A DNA stretch of 20,076 bases from Desulfofustis sp. (GCA_030145365.1 JAQYVS010000057.1:1-20076), one strand, 5' to 3'; counted from the stretch's first letter, positions 8,185 through 16,027 are shown. A program made the numbers and translations. The notes: generated from the sequence alone by a model not told the origin.

Positions 8185-8985
8185 ATGCTTTTTGTCATCG
8201 ACATTGGCAACACTCATACGGTAGCAGGAATTATTGAAGATGGAAGGATTTCGCAGCAATGGAGAATACAGACAGATTCGGCTATGACAGCTGATGAACT
8301 CGGCATTCAATATCATAATCTGTTTCGCATGGCTGATATCGATTGTTCTAAAATTACCGGAATCATCATCTCAAATGTCGTTCCCCATCTTGAGACTGCC
8401 TATTATAATTGTTGTGCAAAACTGTTTGATGCACACGCTACTCAAGGACTGATTAATGTCTGCAGTGAAAAAGTTGCCTCACTGATCAGCGTAAAACTGG
8501 ATAATCCTGGAGAAGTTGGAGCAGACAGATTGGTAAACGGCATCAGTGCCTTTCATCTCTGCCGCTCAAATGCAATCGTCATTGATTTTGGAACGGCAAT
8601 AACCTTTGATTGTATTTCAGCACAATGCGAATACCTGGGAGGCCTGATATTACCCGGGCTGCATGTTTCATTGGAAGCTCTCACCCAGAAAGCCGCGAAA
8701 TTACCCCAGATTGATCTTCGCCTGCCTCCCAAAAAAGTTATTGGTACATCAACCGTATCAGCGATGAAGAGCGGCGTGCTTTTTGGCTACGGAGCCATGA
8801 TTGAAGGATTAATTAGTAGAGTTAGAGATGAGATGATCTCTCTAGGCTATGATGATCCAGCAATTATTGCAACGGGTGGTATGGCTTCGGTGATTCTCGA
8901 TTTTGCCCCTTCAATAGAACGAATTGTGCCAGATCTAACCCTGAACGGGCTTGGATTGATCTATAAAACATTGGCTGCACACTGA
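8185..8985 (+). CDS. coaX: type III pantothenate kinase
   Basis: Catalyses the ATP-dependent phosphorylation of pantothenate, the first step of coenzyme A synthesis. The 266-residue ASKHA-fold protein shows the phosphate-binding DIGNTHT at 6-12, the substrate-binding region DNPGEVGADRLVNG, the catalytic-site strand VIDFGTAITFDCI, GGLILPG, and a C-terminal ATGGMA adenosine motif. These are the standard CoaX blocks and exclude the unrelated CoaA and CoaW types. Type III kinases are not feedback-inhibited by CoA and need a monovalent cation, so control would be by expression. The start is set by the strong ribosome binding site at 8172-8179. The LD-carboxypeptidase gene starts one base after the TGA, so the two are almost surely cotranscribed and translationally coupled. 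Confidence 0.95.
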   Translation: MLFVIDIGNTHTVAGIIEDGRISQQWRIQTDSAMTADELGIQYHNLFRMADIDCSKITGIIISNVVPHLETAYYNCCAKLFDAHATQGLINVCSEKVASLISVKLDNPGEVGADRLVNGISAFHLCRSNAIVIDFGTAITFDCISAQCEYLGGLILPGLHVSLEALTQKAAKLPQIDLRLPPKKVIGTSTVSAMKSGVLFGYGAMIEGLISRVRDEMISLGYDDPAIIATGGMASVILDFAPSIERIVPDLTLNGLGLIYKTLAAH

Positions 8986-8986
8986 C

Positions 8987-9904
8987 ATGGCGATCATACC
9001 TCCGTCTCTTAACCCTGGCGATGTCATCGGAATTGCCGCACCGGCGGGATATCTTGTCGAACGTGACCGCTATCACCGCGGTTGCTCTATCTTGTCAGAA
9101 ATGGGTTTTCAGATTTTTGAACCTGAGAAAAACTGGCCCGGCTACGGCTATCTTGCCAGTGATGATCGGGGGCGCTTGCATGAATTTCACAAACTTTGGG
9201 CAGAGCCTTCAATCAAAGCAATCTTTGCCTTGCGAGGAGGGTTTGGCTCATTACGTCTACTTGAAAATCTTGATGTTTCCGTAATAAGAAAAAACCCTAA
9301 ATTATTTTTGGGATTCTCCGATATCAGCATCCTGCATAATCATTTGTTTCACCAAACAGGTCTTATCTGTATGCACGGTCCCGGATTATCCTCATTGGCA
9401 TCTGCCGACAAGAGCAGCCTGGATAGGCTGTATCACTGTTTACGCGGTAACTGGCACACCAGCCTCAATGAACCCATTGAAATAATACGGGCATCGGGTT
9501 CAGCAGAAGGCCCTTTGCTGGGAGGCAATTTGACCAGTCTTTTAACAATGCTCGGCACCCCTTGGTTTCCGGATCTGTCCGGGGCCATCCTGTTGCTTGA
9601 AGATATAAACGAACCGCTGTATCGTTTGGATCGTCTATTGACACAATTATTTTATAGCGGCTGGCTAAATAAAGTTAACGGCATCATTCTTGGCCAGTTC
9701 AGTGATACTGAAAATCCGGTTGACCGATTAAAACAAAATGAATTTGTCTGGAACAGGATTGTTGAACTCACGTATGATAGCCCCATCCCCATCTGGGGGA
9801 ATTTTCCTGTCGGACACGTTTCAAAAAATATTACGATACCGATTGGAGCCCAATGTTTGATGGAACAGGATACGGGCCATTTACACTTTTCAATCGATGA
9901 ATAA
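8987..9904 (+). CDS. ldcA: LD-carboxypeptidase, peptidase family S66
   Basis: Removes the terminal D-Ala from L,D-linked tetrapeptides during murein recycling. This is the family's usual role; some members instead act on microcin or other amide substrates. The 305 residues begin with LNPGDVIGIAAPAG, a family signature. The catalytic triad is visible: Ser111 in LGFSDIS, Glu205 in LLLEDINE and His277 in VGHVSKN. ALRGGFGSLRLL (81-92) is the conserved loop before the nucleophile. There is no signal peptide, so it is a cytosolic recycling enzyme. Its ATG is one base from the coaX stop. The next gene also concerns the envelope (SH3b domains) but has its own promoter. Confidence 0.9.
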   Translation: MAIIPPSLNPGDVIGIAAPAGYLVERDRYHRGCSILSEMGFQIFEPEKNWPGYGYLASDDRGRLHEFHKLWAEPSIKAIFALRGGFGSLRLLENLDVSVIRKNPKLFLGFSDISILHNHLFHQTGLICMHGPGLSSLASADKSSLDRLYHCLRGNWHTSLNEPIEIIRASGSAEGPLLGGNLTSLLTMLGTPWFPDLSGAILLLEDINEPLYRLDRLLTQLFYSGWLNKVNGIILGQFSDTENPVDRLKQNEFVWNRIVELTYDSPIPIWGNFPVGHVSKNITIPIGAQCLMEQDTGHLHFSIDE

Positions 9905-9909
9905 CGGGA

Positions 9910-9938
9910 TTGACGAACGGTTTGGTTAATTGTATAAA
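9910..9938 (+). promoter_or_regulatory. strong sigma70-like promoter of the SH3b gene
   Basis: TTGACG (9910-9915) and TATAAA (9933-9938) are separated by 17 bases, and each hexamer matches the consensus at five of six positions. Transcription would start near 9945, leaving a leader of about 45 bases before the ATG at 9991. Confidence 0.65.
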
Positions 9939-9940
9939 TA

Positions 9941-9952
9941 TTGATTAATCAA
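9941..9952. promoter_or_regulatory. 12-base palindrome at the predicted transcription start
   Basis: TTGATTAATCAA is a perfect inverted repeat without spacer, starting two bases after the -10 element. Its position suits an operator for a dimeric repressor, but AT-rich palindromes of this size also occur by chance. Confidence 0.3.
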
Positions 9953-9990
9953 AATATCCATATTAATCTTCAATTACAGGTTATTGTTGT

Positions 9991-10455
9991 ATGTTTACGA
10001 CTATCAGACGATTTTCACGTACAATGGCGCTCGTAGCTGCCACCAGCTTCTTCAGTTTTATCAGCCAGGCCGTTGCTGCCGACTATGTCAGTGTCAAAAC
10101 TGACAATGTCAACGTCAGAACCGGTGCAGGTACCAACTATCAGGTCTCTATGGAACTCTTTAAAGGATATCCTTTGAAGGTCGTTTCAAATCAGGGAGAG
10201 TGGTTGAAGATTGTAGATTTTGAAAACGATTCAGGATGGATTCACAAATCCCTTGTGGTTGATGGCAACACCGTAATAGTTAACGGCAACAAAAATGTCA
10301 ACATGAGAGCTGAAGCCAACACCAACAGCACTGTTGTTGCAACCGTGGATCGCGGTGTTGTGATGACCAAACTGGAGTCCAAAGGAAAATGGGTGAAGCT
10401 TAAGCACTCCAGCGGACTTATTGGTTGGATTTACAAGCCTCTTCTCTGGCCTTGA
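9991..10455 (+). CDS. secreted protein with two bacterial SH3 (SH3b) domains
   Basis: A 154-residue exported protein. Residues 1-30 form a signal peptide (basic start TTIRRFSR, hydrophobic core, AVAA before the likely cleavage site at about 30). Two SH3b/SH3_3 repeats follow. The first (about 31-90) has VNVRTGAGTNY, GEWLKIV and GWIHKSL. The second (about 94-152) has VNMRAEANTNS, GKWVKLK and GWIYKPL. Such domains bind peptidoglycan or mediate protein contacts in the periplasm, and no enzyme domain is attached. It has its own promoter at 9910-9938. Only AGG about 12 bases upstream hints at a ribosome binding site. The 3' end overlaps the convergent helicase gene by 25 bases. The partner or ligand cannot be told from the sequence. 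Confidence 0.85.
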   Translation: MFTTIRRFSRTMALVAATSFFSFISQAVAADYVSVKTDNVNVRTGAGTNYQVSMELFKGYPLKVVSNQGEWLKIVDFENDSGWIHKSLVVDGNTVIVNGNKNVNMRAEANTNSTVVATVDRGVVMTKLESKGKWVKLKHSSGLIGWIYKPLLWP

Positions 10456-13430
10456 TCAGACCTTTGTAAAGCTGTTATCTCCAGGATTCGTCTGTCCAGA
10501 TTCAGGGGCAGACGGACCGTTTTCCCTGCTTTGTTTCGAAACAGCATGTGCTCGTTATCCAGGCCGTAGAGGAAAAGGTTTCTGGTTAGCTCAACATCTT
10601 TTCTACAATAGTCTGCAATTTCCTTAAACTTACCTTCCTTATACCATTGTAATGCCTGGAGGCCGTCACCGCTCTTCTGGCTCCCAAGAGTCTGCTCAAT
10701 CAAACGGTTAAGACTGAGCCGGTAGCCAAGACGGTTTTTAACTTCCTCCAAAAGGTCAAGCGTTGGAAGTGAAAAAAGATCCTGATCGGTATAGGCAGAG
10801 AGTACGCAATAATCAAATCTTCTGTTGTTAAAACCAACCACCAGATGACAGTTAAACAGATGCTGCACGAGCTGTTCAGCTTCGTCTTCAAAATAGGTCA
10901 CAAAGCCGTCCAGTTCTGAATCGTATACCACACCAACCGATAGCCCCATATTTTGGGCATTTCGCCAGCCGCCGACTTCTTCCGCCGAATGCTTCGTTTC
11001 AAGATCGAATACGCAATAGCGACTGGGCAGTGTTTCAAGACCCATGGCAGTTGGCTCTTTTGCTTGTAAAGATCCTGCGGTACCGATATCGGACCCACTG
11101 GTTTGGATTGTTCCGATTTTTTCACGACTCTCTGGTCGTGGTGCAGCTGCTTTATCGTCGGTAATAACTGAGCTCAACAGTTTTAAACTGGCCTGTTTGT
11201 CAATAGGACGATTGCCGGATCCGCATTTAGGAGAATGGACGCAGGACGGGCAACCGAGGTCACACGGGCAGATCCTGATGTTTTTTTCTGTCTGCCTGAT
11301 CAGTTTATCGATAAGGTGGTAGGCTTCTTCCGTGAGTCCTGCGCCTCCGGCATAACCATCATAGATAAAGATGGAGGCAGTTCCTGTCTGCTCGTGGTGG
11401 GGACAGGATATGCCGCCGATGTCATTCCGATCACACAGAATAAGCAGGGGAAACATGGCAATCATCGCATGCTCGACCGCATGAATGGCTCCCATAAAAT
11501 GCATTTTTTCACGCTCCAGAAGTAACCGGTGATGATCAGGCAAATCCAGCCATAACCCTTCTGTTTCAATTACCTGTTCGGGTAGATCGAGTTTTTGCCT
11601 AGAAATGATTTTTTGTGTGAAATTGTTGATCTTATGGTAGCCGCTTACCTGTTCGGTTACTTTTAGTCTTCCCCATGAAACAGTGCAGCCAAAAACGATC
11701 TCGGTTCTGCAGCATTCCAGAATCTCGGTATCCTTGTTAGCCGCAGGCCGGGTATAATAGGTTGGTTTGATGTCCGTTACTACAACTTCTCGAGCATCAA
11801 TATCAAGTCGATTTACCAGTAATGTTCTTGACTGATGCAGGTAGATTGCACCCTCGTGTGCTTCTTTTAATGCACGTGCAGCATCAATTTCGCCAATGAT
11901 TTCGCCCTTTTTCTCATCTATTATGGACATTTGTACCCCTCCCCCCCGCAATGCCACGTGATTTTGCGGTCTCTTTCTGCTCGCGTACCAGAAGTGAGTC
12001 GATATGTCCTGATGAAGAACCGACTGGAGGGTTAAATCTTCAATGTCGTCTACTATTGACTGAGATTCATTCAGTAACGCTTCTGATTTCTCGAGGGCTA
12101 TTTCGGCTGCTGCGCAATGAAGATGTTGCCGGGAAATTCTCGAATTGTATGGATTTAACGGAGCGTTTTCCGGATCTCGGTTAAAAAAATCTTTGGGATT
12201 TCTCATAAAATACTGATCCAGAGCATCTTCAGCACCGATCATAATTACGGCTGATTCTCTGCCTGCTCTGCCGACTCGACCGCTTCGCTGCCAGGTTGCC
12301 ATAATTGATCCGGGGTAACCGACAAGAATGCAAAGGTCCAAGTCACCGATATCAATACCCAGTTCAAGCGCAGAGGTTGTAATTACGCCAATCAGACGCC
12401 CCTGGGCAAGGTCATGTTCTATTTTTCTACGTTCTTCGGGTAAAAAACCTGCTCGATATGAGCTCAACCTTTCGGCATCCTCTCCGATCCGCGGTTTAGT
12501 CCACATGGTGATCAACTCGGTCATCTTTCTGGATTTCGTGTAGACGATGGTTCTCAAGCCCCGCTTAATAGCGGCCTCCAGGAGTTGGGCGGTAGTATGG
12601 GCCGCACTGTCCCAAGGATTCAGAAATACCATGTGCTTTCTGCTGGTTGGGGCTCCTGTCCTGGAGACTACGTCAACCTTTCTGGCGATCAATTTTTCCC
12701 CGAGTTCTCCTGGATTACCGACGGTTGCCGAGAGCATGATGAACTGAGGATTAGATCCATAATAGTGTGCGATGCGCTTCAAACGTTTCAAGACCCATGC
12801 CATGTGAGCACCGAACAATCCTCGATAGGTGTGGATCTCATCGATAACGATATATTTGAGATTTTTAAAATAATCGCTCCAGTTTTCATGATACGGAAGC
12901 AGCGAAAGGTGAAGCATGTCTGGGTTGGTAATCAGTACTGGAGGAGGATCCTTTCTTAGTTTCGATCTCTGGTACGGTTTGGTGTCGCCATCGTATACCG
13001 CGGATATCACTCTTTCGTTTTTACCATCATCTCCTTCAACTGCATTGAATAGGCGGGAGAGAATTGCCTGCTGATCCTGAGCCAGGGCTTTTAAGGGAAA
13101 GAGATAGAGCGCATGTGAAAAATGATGGTTGAGATAGGTGTTTAGAACAGGAATATTGTAGACTAAACTCTTGCCAGAAGCAGTCGGCGTGGAGACAACT
13201 ACATCACATCCCTGTTGTATGAGATCAATAGCTTGAGCCTGATGTGAGTAGAGTCGTTTGATTCCCTGCTTGTGCAGTGCTTTAGCCAATCTTGGATGTA
13301 GCGTATTCTCCGGATCGGAAAATATCCCATTTCGGGCTGGTAGTATCTCATGGCACACGACCTGAAGACTAAATTTACGTGATGCTTTGAGCGCTTCCAG
13401 GTACTCGATGATGTCCGTTTGTTTAGCCAC
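10431..13430 (-). CDS. MrfA/YprA-like DNA helicase with DUF1998, fused to a DEDDy-type RNase H-fold exonuclease
   Basis: Residues 1-755 match the MrfA/YprA family, superfamily 2 DNA helicases used in mitomycin C repair in Bacillus. Walker A is TPTASGKS (81-88), motif II DEIH (197-200), motif III SAT (234-236) and motif VI QRSGRVGRAG (381-390). A DUF1998 region ends in a cysteine cluster at 721, 723, 727, 730 and 736. After a low-complexity linker (about 755-803) comes an RNase H-fold exonuclease. Its candidate metal ligands are Asp809/Glu811 (FDLET), Asp873 (GFNNRRFD) and Tyr941/Asp945 (YCRKD), the DEDDy pattern. YprA alone is about 750 residues, so the extra part is a true addition. In B. 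subtilis the nuclease MrfB is a separate gene. The start is GTG at 13430 with no strong ribosome binding site. There is no frameshift, and the protein appears intact. The likely role is DNA repair; this is inferred. Confidence 0.88.
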   Translation of the reverse strand: MAKQTDIIEYLEALKASRKFSLQVVCHEILPARNGIFSDPENTLHPRLAKALHKQGIKRLYSHQAQAIDLIQQGCDVVVSTPTASGKSLVYNIPVLNTYLNHHFSHALYLFPLKALAQDQQAILSRLFNAVEGDDGKNERVISAVYDGDTKPYQRSKLRKDPPPVLITNPDMLHLSLLPYHENWSDYFKNLKYIVIDEIHTYRGLFGAHMAWVLKRLKRIAHYYGSNPQFIMLSATVGNPGELGEKLIARKVDVVSRTGAPTSRKHMVFLNPWDSAAHTTAQLLEAAIKRGLRTIVYTKSRKMTELITMWTKPRIGEDAERLSSYRAGFLPEERRKIEHDLAQGRLIGVITTSALELGIDIGDLDLCILVGYPGSIMATWQRSGRVGRAGRESAVIMIGAEDALDQYFMRNPKDFFNRDPENAPLNPYNSRISRQHLHCAAAEIALEKSEALLNESQSIVDDIEDLTLQSVLHQDISTHFWYASRKRPQNHVALRGGGVQMSIIDEKKGEIIGEIDAARALKEAHEGAIYLHQSRTLLVNRLDIDAREVVVTDIKPTYYTRPAANKDTEILECCRTEIVFGCTVSWGRLKVTEQVSGYHKINNFTQKIISRQKLDLPEQVIETEGLWLDLPDHHRLLLEREKMHFMGAIHAVEHAMIAMFPLLILCDRNDIGGISCPHHEQTGTASIFIYDGYAGGAGLTEEAYHLIDKLIRQTEKNIRICPCDLGCPSCVHSPKCGSGNRPIDKQASLKLLSSVITDDKAAAPRPESREKIGTIQTSGSDIGTAGSLQAKEPTAMGLETLPSRYCVFDLETKHSAEEVGGWRNAQNMGLSVGVVYDSELDGFVTYFEDEAEQLVQHLFNCHLVVGFNNRRFDYCVLSAYTDQDLFSLPTLDLLEEVKNRLGYRLSLNRLIEQTLGSQKSGDGLQALQWYKEGKFKEIADYCRKDVELTRNLFLYGLDNEHMLFRNKAGKTVRLPLNLDRRILEITALQRSDQGQRRGL

Positions 13431-13459
13431 GTTCGTCGTTGTCTAATCCGTTGGTCGTT

Positions 13460-13487
13460 TTGGTATTGCCTTATTGGTATTGCCTAA
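13460..13487. repeat. tandem 14-base direct repeat (two copies)
   Basis: TTGGTATTGCCTTA (13460-13473) is followed immediately by TTGGTATTGCCTAA (13474-13487), identical at 13 of 14 positions. It lies in the 162-base divergent space between the helicase-exonuclease and the dehydratase-dehydrogenase genes, so it could be a regulator site or a simple duplication. Confidence 0.6.
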
Positions 13488-13509
13488 TCACCGGTAACGA
13501 TTTATTGTC

Positions 13510-13539
13510 TTGAGCGATCACTTGCCGCTAACGTATGAT
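13510..13539 (+). promoter_or_regulatory. possible promoter of the dehydratase-dehydrogenase gene
   Basis: TTGAGC (13510-13515) and TATGAT (13534-13539) have an 18-base spacer. The -10 is good (five of six) and the -35 moderate (four of six). The expected start lies about 45 bases before the ATG. Confidence 0.35.
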
Positions 13540-13592
13540 AACGACAGAAAATCCGGTTTTTTTTATATTACTCTAGAGAAATCGAGGGCACC

Positions 13593-15287
13593 ATGTCCAT
13601 TATTTCCACTCTCGGGCCATTGGGATCAGACGCCCACCAGGCAGCACAGCAATATAATCCCGATGCTGAACAGCTATTCTTCAATCATCCCAGCGATGCT
13701 GTCGAGAGTTTGGACAAGGGTCGTGCCGATTTCGCAATTATTCCTGTCTATAATACCAGAGAAGGAGAAATAAAAGAGTATTTCCGTCTTATTGCGGAAC
13801 TTGATCAGCTTTACTGGTTCGACAATATCGTCCTGCCGATTCATCTCTCGCTGGGTGCTGTTGAAAAAGACCTGAATCCCAGAGATGTCGAAGTCATCGT
13901 CGGTCGTAGCAGCGTATTGAGGCAATGCGAAGACTATATAACCAGACACATGCCCCAGGCTACACTGATTTCCGTCTATGACATTGAAAACGGTATTGAA
14001 ACATTAGTAAAAAGCCATCGCACCACCCATGTCCTGATAGATACCGAGGAAATCATCACCCGTAATAAGCTGCATATGATTGACCGAGAATTAGCTCCTC
14101 ATAATCGTACCCGATTCGCGGTTATTGGGACGAAAACACATGAACAAACTGGGTACGATGCCACGTCGATTATCACCAAGCCTCTTCCAGACCGTGTTGG
14201 GCTCCTTGTCGACACACTCAATGAATTTACCAGGAGAGGAATTAACATCGTTGACCTTCGTTCTGAAAATGACATCAAGACCCAGAAGTTACAGATCTAT
14301 CTCGAGGTTGAAGGACATCGCGACAATACCTTGCTGGCCGATGCTTTAACTCACATTGAAAACAATGTGATACAAGAGCCTCGATGTTTGAATATTCTCG
14401 GTTCTTTTCCCCGGGTTGATATGCGGATCAAGAAGATCAAAAGCTTTGGTTTCATAGGTTCAGGGTCGATGAGCACCTGGTTTGCCGAACAGCTGCAAAG
14501 TGAAGGTTACCAGACAGTGATCACCGGTAGAACTTCCGAGTTGAGACCCGAGGACATGATCAGGCAGGTTGATGTGGTCATTATTTGTGTGCCTATTTCT
14601 GTGACGTCTGCAACTATTGAACAGTATGGAAATCAACTAAAAAAAGGCCAGGCCCTGATAATACTTGCGGGCGAATCGGAAACTCCTCTCAACAAAGCAC
14701 TTTCGGTCACTGATGATGGCGTGGAGATCATGCTGGTTCACAATCTCTGGGGTCCGCGGGCAGTTACCATGAAAGATAAAAATGCCTCGGTGGTCAAGAC
14801 CAGAAGAAGCGGCAGCCTGTGCAGCGAATTTGAATCCTTCTTATATAAATATGGGGCCGAAATCTATCATGATTCAGCTTCCAAGCACGATCTGATGATG
14901 GGGGTCAGTCAGAAACTCCCCACGGCCATCTCGGTTGCTTTGGCCATGACCCTCTCCGAGCATGACATCAGTTTTTCGGATATCGACTCTCATTCAACCC
15001 TGACATCGCTTTATGGAATTCTGGCAATGGCCCGAATCCACAATCAAAACCCGCGGACATATGCGGAGATAATGGCGACCAGTGGCGAAGGGGAAAAAAT
15101 TATTTCAAGTTTTATAAGAAACCTAACTCAGGTCGCTGAGTTTTCCAACAAACGCATGATTATCGAACTTTCTGAATTAATAGAACAAAATAAAAATGTC
15201 ATGCCGCATACTTTTCTAAAGACAAAAATGAGTCAAGCACAGGCCGTTGATGCTGTTCTCAGCGATATCGGATTTAAAGGTGACTAA
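13593..15287 (+). CDS. prephenate dehydratase-like / ACT / prephenate dehydrogenase fusion
   Basis: A 564-residue fusion in phenylalanine and tyrosine synthesis. Residues 3-180 align by eye with prephenate dehydratase: GPLGS near the start, DFAIIPVYNT at 46-55 and NRTRF at 171-175, the last including the conserved TRF. Residues 194-272 form an ACT domain (DRVGLLVDTLNEF, RGINIVDLRSEN). Residues 283-555 are a TyrA-type dehydrogenase with the NAD-binding FGFIGSGSMS (285-294), VPISVT (334-339), HNLWGP with His383 (E. coli has HPMFGP) and KHD with His432. The dehydrogenase part looks intact. The dehydratase part departs from the consensus: PIEN is PVYN (51-54), and the SHPQ block is GRSS (104-107). 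The ACT Phe-binding ESRP is LRSEN. No chorismate mutase domain is present. GAGG six bases before the ATG supports the start. Tyrosine-branch activity is likely; phenylalanine-branch activity is doubtful, and that part may be regulatory. Confidence 0.85.
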   Translation: MSIISTLGPLGSDAHQAAQQYNPDAEQLFFNHPSDAVESLDKGRADFAIIPVYNTREGEIKEYFRLIAELDQLYWFDNIVLPIHLSLGAVEKDLNPRDVEVIVGRSSVLRQCEDYITRHMPQATLISVYDIENGIETLVKSHRTTHVLIDTEEIITRNKLHMIDRELAPHNRTRFAVIGTKTHEQTGYDATSIITKPLPDRVGLLVDTLNEFTRRGINIVDLRSENDIKTQKLQIYLEVEGHRDNTLLADALTHIENNVIQEPRCLNILGSFPRVDMRIKKIKSFGFIGSGSMSTWFAEQLQSEGYQTVITGRTSELRPEDMIRQVDVVIICVPISVTSATIEQYGNQLKKGQALIILAGESETPLNKALSVTDDGVEIMLVHNLWGPRAVTMKDKNASVVKTRRSGSLCSEFESFLYKYGAEIYHDSASKHDLMMGVSQKLPTAISVALAMTLSEHDISFSDIDSHSTLTSLYGILAMARIHNQNPRTYAEIMATSGEGEKIISSFIRNLTQVAEFSNKRMIIELSELIEQNKNVMPHTFLKTKMSQAQAVDAVLSDIGFKGD

Positions 15288-15376
15288 AATCATCATAAAT
15301 GCTACTGTTGCGCGTCTTTTAATAGTACATATCTATTACTCAGGTTCTGCCACTTTTTTGTTTTTTAAGGATTACA

Positions 15377-16027
15377 ATGATAACTGATTACAAACGCTAT
15401 TTTGAAAATATCCCCACCTGCCCTCACTGTAAAACTGAGCTTTCCTGTTGTGAATCTCCGGCGATACATGTCGGAGACGGACTTGGTTGGGGATCCGATG
15501 TCCTCTACATCTGCCTGAACGATGAATGTTCAGTTTTTATTAACGGCTGGAAACAGATAGAAATCCAATACGGTCATTCATCTTCATACCGATATATGCA
15601 GTTGCCGGGAAGCAGTGAGTCCAACGTTATGATGGTGGGGTCTGAAGACGCCTTTAAAGGAAGCATCATTGATCTGGAGGTTGTCGAGGCTCAGAATATT
15701 CGTTACCAGAAAGAAAAAAAGGCCTTGGAAGATCTCGAGTCAAGTACCAAAGAGAAAGATCTGGGACCGGCCATGCAGCTCATATTGGATGAAGCCGCGG
15801 GTGTGAAAGGCAGGAAAAAAGCAATCTCAATGCTGCTTGAGATAAACGACCTGGGCTGCATTGATCCGATAAGAAACCATAAATTCAGAGATACATCCAT
15901 TGAAACTGAATGCAACATGATCAGTCTCCAGTTGCTCAAAGCAAATTTCAAAAAGGAATGTCCCTTCTGTCTGGAACTGGTCAAATCCAAGGCACGCGTT
16001 TGTATACATTGTAAAAAAGAACTGTAA
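15377..16027 (+). CDS. protein with N- and C-terminal zinc ribbons, unknown function
   Basis: A 216-residue soluble protein. The N-terminal knuckle CPHC (15-18) pairs with Cys46 and Cys51 (YICLNDEC) to form a probable zinc ribbon. The C-terminal knuckles CPFC (195-198) and CIHC (209-212) form a second one. Between them is a charged, probably helical region (about 105-130) and a 130-190 segment rich in Leu, Asp and Ile. No catalytic motif, signal peptide or membrane segment is seen. AAGGA five bases before the ATG is a good ribosome binding site. It lies between the aromatic-synthesis gene and tRNA-His, apparently as a single-gene unit. I do not recognise a named family. A role in nucleic-acid or protein binding is possible, but nothing shows it. 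Confidence 0.75.
   Translation: MITDYKRYFENIPTCPHCKTELSCCESPAIHVGDGLGWGSDVLYICLNDECSVFINGWKQIEIQYGHSSSYRYMQLPGSSESNVMMVGSEDAFKGSIIDLEVVEAQNIRYQKEKKALEDLESSTKEKDLGPAMQLILDEAAGVKGRKKAISMLLEINDLGCIDPIRNHKFRDTSIETECNMISLQLLKANFKKECPFCLELVKSKARVCIHCKKEL

Noticed and set aside
12585..12959. 124-codon + strand open frame
   Set aside because: It lies fully inside the helicase-exonuclease gene on the other strand and translates to a composition without recognisable motifs; it is a shadow frame.
13510..13773. 87-codon + strand open frame upstream of and overlapping the dehydratase-dehydrogenase start
   Set aside because: It overlaps a well-supported start (GAGG before 13593) in another frame, and its product shows no family features.
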